Assembly (NCBI GenBank): GCA_018873225.1
Contig: JAEILZ010000003.1
Location: 682,001 to 746,000 of the forward strand
DNA length: 64,000 nucleotides
Origin: [Phialemoniopsis] sp. UDSM-2020
Lineage: Eukaryota > Ascomycota > Sordariomycetes > Thyridiales > Thyridiaceae
Reading direction: 5' to 3'
Below, piece after piece: positions 58,463 to 64,000 of the stretch; the first letter of the stretch is position 1, and each line of letters opens with the position of its first letter. Below the pieces are notes generated by a model that was not told the origin of the DNA, did not search any database, and worked only from the letters and a program-made list of their open reading frames with translations. A program made the translations under genes and the position numbers.

Positions 58463-61400
58463 GCCGCCTCTGAGCGAGTCTGCGGAAGAGGAGCCTTCCT
58501 TGAAAGACCAAATTAAACTTCCGCAGCAGAGACAGAAAGGGAGGCAGGAGCTGGGATGTTAGGAACAGGGAAATGGTGACAGAAGCGAGTGTTTCTGGCA
58601 CGCCTCGTCGATAGAATCGACCAGATTGAAAAATGATCTATCCTCTCAGGGACGAGGGTAGCAAAAGCTCTGTGAGATGTTGAGGGTGAAGAGAAGTGAG
58701 GAAGGAGGTCACTGTGGTCTGAAAAGGAGAAGACGACACAGGAAGGAAAACAGGACGGGGAGGCTAAAAGGTGAAGAGTTGACGCGTGAAGCAAGGCAAC
58801 AGGGCAACAGAAAACCAAGTGAACAAAAAGTGACAGGCGCTTTCTGAGTGAATCTCAGACTGAGCTCAGCTTGAGAGGCAATCAAGATAAGGCAGGGACG
58901 GACCTCAAGTGCTGTGCCGGCTGGTCACTCCCATAATCAAAGCACTGGAGCCAGACACCGGTTTCCCTTTCACTTTCCTTAGACAGATTTAGTCTTGATA
59001 CTCCCATTACACAGAAGGTACGCGCTTCTTTACCCCTTCAGGCCAGAGCTGGCGATACCCCTAAGTGTATTTGCCGTCATTAGTACTATTGGGTATATCT
59101 GATTGCACAGCTTGTTTGACACTAACCCACACCGCATAACACCGAAACATCTCTAGTCGTCAAGTCTCGTAAATGAGGTGAGAGGAGAGATTCAGTTCAT
59201 TATATGTATTGACTGCACTGAAGCGTAACATTACCATGTCCAGTAGAAGAACCGTTCGAGTTAACATATGCTTGAGGTGGAAGTTGTCAAAATTACCTAT
59301 GATATTAAAATGTTACTCCGACTTCTTCCATACCTGTCGACGCCAGACAAATCACTGCGTGCCTTTGAAAATCCACTTGCTCCTCCAATAGCACACACCT
59401 GAAAGAAAACCGTAACACGATCTGAAGATAAATGAGCACATGCAAAGAAAACATAGGACAGAGAGGCCAGACTGCAAGATGTTACCCAGTCCCCAGTCTA
59501 ATTAAGAATGCCAAATATAGATTACACAAGACATCACAGCTATGTTCACTGTCTCCGAAAACACCCAAATTGCCACCATCTGCCATCGCCCAACACGCGG
59601 ATACGCCCTGCTCTGCATCTTTTGTGTAAGTCTGACAGTGTTTATCGGGATTGACATCATTTCCCCACCTAAGCCCCCCATCAGTCGTATTGCACGTTGA
59701 ATTTCCTAGAATCCAATACACCATACGGAATCGATGTGTCGACGCCCAAGAACAGGTGATTGCTCTCGCAAGGAGACCTGCTGGAAATCTTCAGAGGCTA
59801 AAATACCCGGGTACATATGCGGTAAGTCGGCACTCCGCAAGCGTAACGGGCCGAGCCGATGTCGATCATGCTTCGGCGATGGGAAACGAGCGGAAACAAG
59901 AAACGCCTCTGCCTCTCGCCCACATTTCAGCACTGAGAGCGGCGACTAGAGGTCGTCTGGATTGGGAGGATTCGGCATGGGCGGCGTGGGCGGAGGTCTC
60001 GGCCGAGGGTTATCGTCCTTTCGGCGTAGTTGAATTTGTTCTGCCACCATCTTGGCTTGCAAGAAGTGCATCGAGGGTGATGTCTGTCACGCTTTCTCAC
60101 GACTCTAGTATCGGCGTACAACTCAAGATATCTGGAGCGGAGGAACGCGCATGGAAAATCTCGGGGTCTTGTCGAACTTCTAGAGCTAAGAGTTCGAGGC
60201 CATGTGTAAACCTGGAAGGAGCTCCCAGTTTATAACATCTAACAGCTTGGTCCCCCCTCCTCCTTCTCCTCCTGATCCCCCCACCACCAATCCACGAAAG
60301 CCGCGAAGAGCCGTCCGCAATCACCACAAGGTAGAATACCTTAGGACGGAGGTGCCTGGATCCTGCAGTCATGTTGTTCAATTTCCTCGTGAGACGGTAC
60401 GGCAATCTCCCTCGTGTGCGCTGCAAGGTAGGCCCTCGACCGCTCATTGCACGTGGCATCCACCCTGTTGGCAGTTTGATCGACGGAAGGATGGTGGTGT
60501 ACACTCCAACTCGATCTGCTTTTCTGACAGGTCGACCGCACCCCCAAAGATGGAGGATATATGAGGTTACAGTGCACAGATGAATTTCGCCTTCCATATC
60601 GACGGTTCGCCTTTCCACTGAGACGGGTCGAAAGCAGGGAATGAAACCTTCCCTCCGGGGGGGGGGGGGGGCAGCTGACCCTTTTCGATCCCATCCACTC
60701 AATCAACATGACGCCGCAGGCCTTGCGACAGTGTTTCGCAGCGACGATGGGATGCATCTCCCGAGCACATGATCGCAATATCCGACGATTGCCTGGCTCC
60801 CGCTTCACGTACACGCACACATCAACCACACACACAAAGTGCATGGTGCCTTGCGTTACCCCCCTTCGCAACTGCCCACCATGACGTCTACGGGATATCT
60901 ACTGGATATCGTGCGTTTGTCAGATCGCGAAACGGGCAAGGCCTTGACACCCTCCGTGCCTAGGACCAAAGCTTCCAAAATGACGGTAGGCTGAAATCAC
61001 TTCGGCCCATCACATCTGGGAGACAGCCCCTGTGGACATCCCCCCCTTTCCCCCCACGTTCTTCGTTGCCAGGAAGGGATCTGAGCACCTAATTGGGCAG
61101 ACCAGACCTGGCAGTCGAACCGCACGGCTAACACGGGTCGTCACGGAGGCCTAACCAAGGACACAGGAATGGATCCTGAAGGAGCGAGTAGGAGAGGCTC
61201 GAGGGAGATCGATGCGCAGCGTTCCATGTGTGCCTGCGCCGGATGCTCTCGGAGGCAATCCGCAAAGCCTTTGCACGGGCATGCCCCGCGCTCCGACTTT
61301 GTCACGCCACTTTCCCGATCTCGATATGACCTCTTGCCGATTGACAGGCCCTGACCCCGTGTCGGTTTGGCCGGGAGCGTGTCGCTGACACTCGGATTGT

Positions 61401-62408
61401 TGCTGCTGCTGGTGGTGTTGCCTGAAAACCTGGCCCTGTCCCTGCTATCTCACGCACACACCTCACTCGAGATGCCGAATTGGGTTGGTTGCGTTGGCTC
61501 CATGATAGCGCCGTTACAAGGATTGCTTTACAGCAAGCAAGGTGCCGGGGCTGCAAACTCGGGTTCGGGTTTGAGTTGCGGTATCTCTCCCAGGAACTCT
61601 GAAAATCTGGAGATCTCCGACGGTGTTACCAGGCTGCAGAATGGTAACCCCCAGGCCCGCTGCTGTGGGCTTAACTTTTACCCCCTACTTGGGGTTTCAG
61701 CTTCGATCGATTACGTGCATCTGCAGCATCAGGGTGAGCTGCCGCGACGTTGGCTCCGTTCCTGGGTTGGCGGGAGTGGCCCCCCCTGGTCCTCTTTCTT
61801 TGTGTAGCTTACCCACTTCGGCAATCAGGAACCTCCTGATAGGGCGCTCGCGCTGTGCCGGGACAAGCCCAGGCGGTTCCCGGGGTCCCGAGGCTTGGGA
61901 AGTCCAACGTGTTGTACCCCCCGCAAAACGACCCGCGCATGTCATTGGAGAAATCACAAGCTTGCTTCAGGACTCGAGGGTACGCAAGAGAAAAAAGTCA
62001 AAGCCACACGCAACCGGACTTGTAGCCCTAGCGGGACGGGACACAGGCTGAAGCTATCTCTGACAACAAGGTATTAGTGCAACTTTTGCTCACGCAAGAC
62101 CCAGGTTGGACCCTTCAAAGTCTCGGGCCGGAGGCTACAAGAAGCCTCCTTCTAGAACCCCACACACCTCGGTCGAATGCTTGGAGGGACAAGAGCTCTC
62201 TCCACAGTCTAAGACCACATCCGAGTGACACTTGCGTCTTTTTCTCATGTTGCATTGACTTCCGTCCAGACGTACCAGAAAACACCGCCGTAAATTCTTA
62301 AACAAGAACGACAATCTTGTCTATTCTCTCATCAAGAGAAAACACATAACATACGCACAGCACAGACGTTGTAGCATAGTTGCTCTCGGTACCTCCAAGT
62401 CATCAACC
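58463..62408. other. Gene-poor stretch, about 3.9 kb
   Basis: The left part (to about 58900) is purine-rich on the plus strand, that is pyrimidine-rich on the minus strand, as expected for the 4E-T-like promoter. The rest has no supportable gene. The open frames at 60097-60702 (minus) and 61367-61807 (plus, no ATG) lack protein character. A 15-base G run lies at 60657-60671. Confidence 0.55.
60657..60671. repeat. 15-base poly(G) tract
   Basis: Unbroken G run on the plus strand in intergenic DNA. Confidence 0.85.
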
Positions 62409-63408
62409 ATGGCACCTCTCACTCCCCATTGGGTCCAGCCCTCCCACCCGGACATTCAGGAGGTCATCGTCAACGAGGCCGAGTTCACCTCCAAGAGCCT
62501 CTCCAGGGTCTCTCTCCCTCCCTTTGCGGTCTTCGCCAAGTTGGCGTTCCCGCCGTGCACTGTGGCCGATGGCCCGACATACGCCACCGTCCAGTACGGC
62601 CGCGACAAGCACCTCAACCTCAACAGCGACCTGCTGTACATCAACCACTCCTGCGAGCCTTCCCTGGTCAGTCCCACCCTGTAGACGTGCAAGAGAGAAG
62701 CCAGAGGAGTTGCCGCTATCTGCTGCCGTTGTCCCGGAGCCGGAGTCTGTGTGCCCCCTTTGAAGTTGCCCGTCCCATTGCTGGAGACCACTGTAATTAA
62801 TGCGAGCCTGGCCTCCCCCGGTCCTATAGATCTTCGACACAGGGAACCTCAACGTCATCGTCGGCCCCAACGGCCTCAAGCCAGGCGAGGAACTGACTGT
62901 TCGTAGAAACCAACCGCCCACCCGGCACACACCCCTGACTCCCCATAACGCCTAACTAAACACACCAATGCAACAGTTCTTCTACCCCTCCACCGAATGG
63001 CACATGGCCCAGCCCTTCGACTGCCTCTGCGGCAAGCCCTCGTGCCGCGGCCGCATCGCCGGCGCGGGCCAGATGACCCGCGACCAGCTGGCCGGCCTCT
63101 GGATCAACGGACACATCCGGCAAATGCTCGAGGAGCGCGACTCCTCCTCCTCCGCCAACAACGACGCTGCTGACCCGACGGCCCGGGCCCTGCGCGACGC
63201 CGTCAAGCACGCGGAGCAGGTCGTCGACGCCGCGCGCACCGCGCTGCTGTCGTACGCCGCCACGCAGCAGCACCACCAGCAGAACAGCGGCGTGGGCCCG
63301 CCGTCCTCCGCGGCCAACGGGGTCGGCAAGGCGGCCGCGGCGGCCAGGCGCGGCCCCACGTCGCGGGAGCTGAGCGGCGAGATGGGCGGCGATACTGTCC
63401 GCGCTTAG
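62409..63408 (+). CDS. SET-domain protein with post-SET cysteine cluster
   Basis: Three exons: 62409-62666, 62830-62898 and 62977-63408, giving 252 residues. Donors are the less usual GTCAGT and GTTCGT, but each splice keeps frame and rebuilds the domain. The SET core includes YINHSCEPSL (the NHS cofactor-pocket motif) and, across the second splice, GEELT|FFYPSTEW, where an aromatic residue stands in the place of the catalytic tyrosine region. The post-SET cluster FDCLCGKPSCRGRIAG supplies cysteines for zinc. Small fungal SET proteins of this type are presumed protein-lysine methyltransferases, and the target is unknown. No pre-SET or chromatin-reader domain is present. The C-terminal 110 residues are Ala/Gly-rich and probably disordered. 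Convergent with the partial gene at the right edge. Confidence 0.88.
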
Positions 63409-63911
63409 ATGGACATGGTAGGCTCGGCTAGGCGTTTCTTTCAACACTTGTCGTAAAAACGACGTGCGCCGATGCCGAACCACCATTACCCTTTAGCTCT
63501 ACTACTACTATTGCTGCTTTACTTTCCTGCTTATTGCGTCGTCGTGGGATTCAACATCCCCCTTCAATATGATCTACATTTTCCAATTATGGCTGAGGTC
63601 TGCAGTAACGTGACCATTTGCATATGCTGGTGTAACCGTCGGCCATTCATCCAATACCACTGCCGAACACATGACTTGGTTGACATAAAAAGGGTTCAAA
63701 ACACCGGAAAGCAGTTGGGATATTACTAGCCTGGCCTCTAAATTATAACAAAAAACTCCGTTCCCATGCCCGGTTTCCCTCCTGCCCAAGATTATACACG
63801 TCGCTTTTCTCTTTCGTTCCGCGTACTGGGTGGTGTGAAACTCACCATCCGGTGGGTTGTATGCTCAGAAAAAAACAAAATCAAACTCATACAAGGGCCA
63901 TCCTCTATAAT
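63409..63911. other. Convergent 3' regions at right end
   Basis: About 500 bases, AT-rich, no gene seen. Confidence 0.5.
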
Positions 63912-64000
63912 TTACTTGGCCCCTTTATCCAGCCACCTGCCCCATTTGCTCTCGGCGCGGCCCTTCTCGCTGCCCACGCCTTCGGCGTACTTGGCCTCCT
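63912..64000 (-). CDS. C-terminal end of an unidentified protein (runs off the window)
   Basis: Reading the minus strand from the window edge, an open frame of 28 codons (EAKYAEGVGSEKGRAESK, then WGRWLDKGAK) ends in TAA at 63914-63912. The frame uses GC-ending codons and follows AT-rich DNA, as real gene ends here do. I do not recognise the protein. It is charged and likely soluble at this end. Confidence 0.6.
   Translation of the reverse strand, partial: EAKYAEGVGSEKGRAESKWGRWLDKGAK

Noticed and set aside
58293..58818. Minus-strand frames upstream of the 4E-T-like gene
   Set aside because: Ser/Pro/His/Phe-rich translations of a pyrimidine-rich leader, not proteins.
61367..61807. Open frame beginning with a leucine-rich, signal-peptide-like segment
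   Set aside because: It has no ATG at the start, and the rest is low-quality sequence; the hydrophobic start is a run of TTG/CTG codons.

Overview
This 64 kb window is nuclear DNA of a filamentous ascomycete, most likely a Sordariomycete. The reasons are short spliceosomal introns (about 42-163 nt, GT..AG with CTAAC/CTGAC-like branch points), fungal-style gene models, a PTH11-like rhodopsin-domain protein, a Uds1-type septation protein and long pyrimidine-rich leaders. I saw no ribosomal RNA, tRNA, CRISPR or bacterial features. I rebuilt exon structures by hand from splice sites and frame continuity; every intron-containing model below closes in frame.

Layout. 1-18 kb is compact and mostly housekeeping: the 3' end of a tandem CCCH zinc-finger gene, SRP19/Sec65 (+), then a run of minus-strand genes: dynactin p150Glued, an HMG-box factor, the AAA+ ATPase RVB1, an EamA-type membrane transporter, TAF13 and a PTH11-like rhodopsin-domain membrane protein. 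At 19.8-20.8 kb lies an epoxide-hydrolase-like alpha/beta hydrolase. From 20.84 to about 28.4 kb I find no convincing gene, which is unusual in so compact a region.

28.4-38.9 kb holds a CT-rich leader and a SOK1/TCP11-family gene, the vacuolar ATPase subunit a gene (vph-1) and an F-box/leucine-rich-repeat gene. A second gene-poor gap (38.9-42.2 kb) contains a small 163-bp element with 29-bp terminal inverted repeats and an apparent 7-bp target-site duplication, a candidate MITE. 42.2-49 kb carries an ING-family PHD-finger protein, a cis-prenyltransferase (RER2) and, head to head with it, a rhomboid-pseudoprotease-like Dsc2/UBAC2 homologue.

49.2-58.1 kb holds a Uds1-domain coiled-coil protein, ribosomal protein L26 and a 906-residue Pro/Met-rich protein whose extreme N terminus carries an eIF4E-binding consensus. 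After another gene-poor stretch (about 58.9-62.4 kb) come a small SET-domain protein and, at the right edge, the last codons of an unidentified minus-strand gene.

Functions. The products serve general cell biology: protein targeting (SRP19), dynein transport (dynactin), chromatin and transcription (RVB1, TAF13, ING, SET, HMG), acidification (V-ATPase), ER glycosylation and quality control (RER2, Dsc2-like), and translation (L26, the 4E-T-like protein). They do not form an operon-like or biosynthetic cluster. The accessory-looking parts are the 16.7-28 kb island and the MITE-bearing gap.
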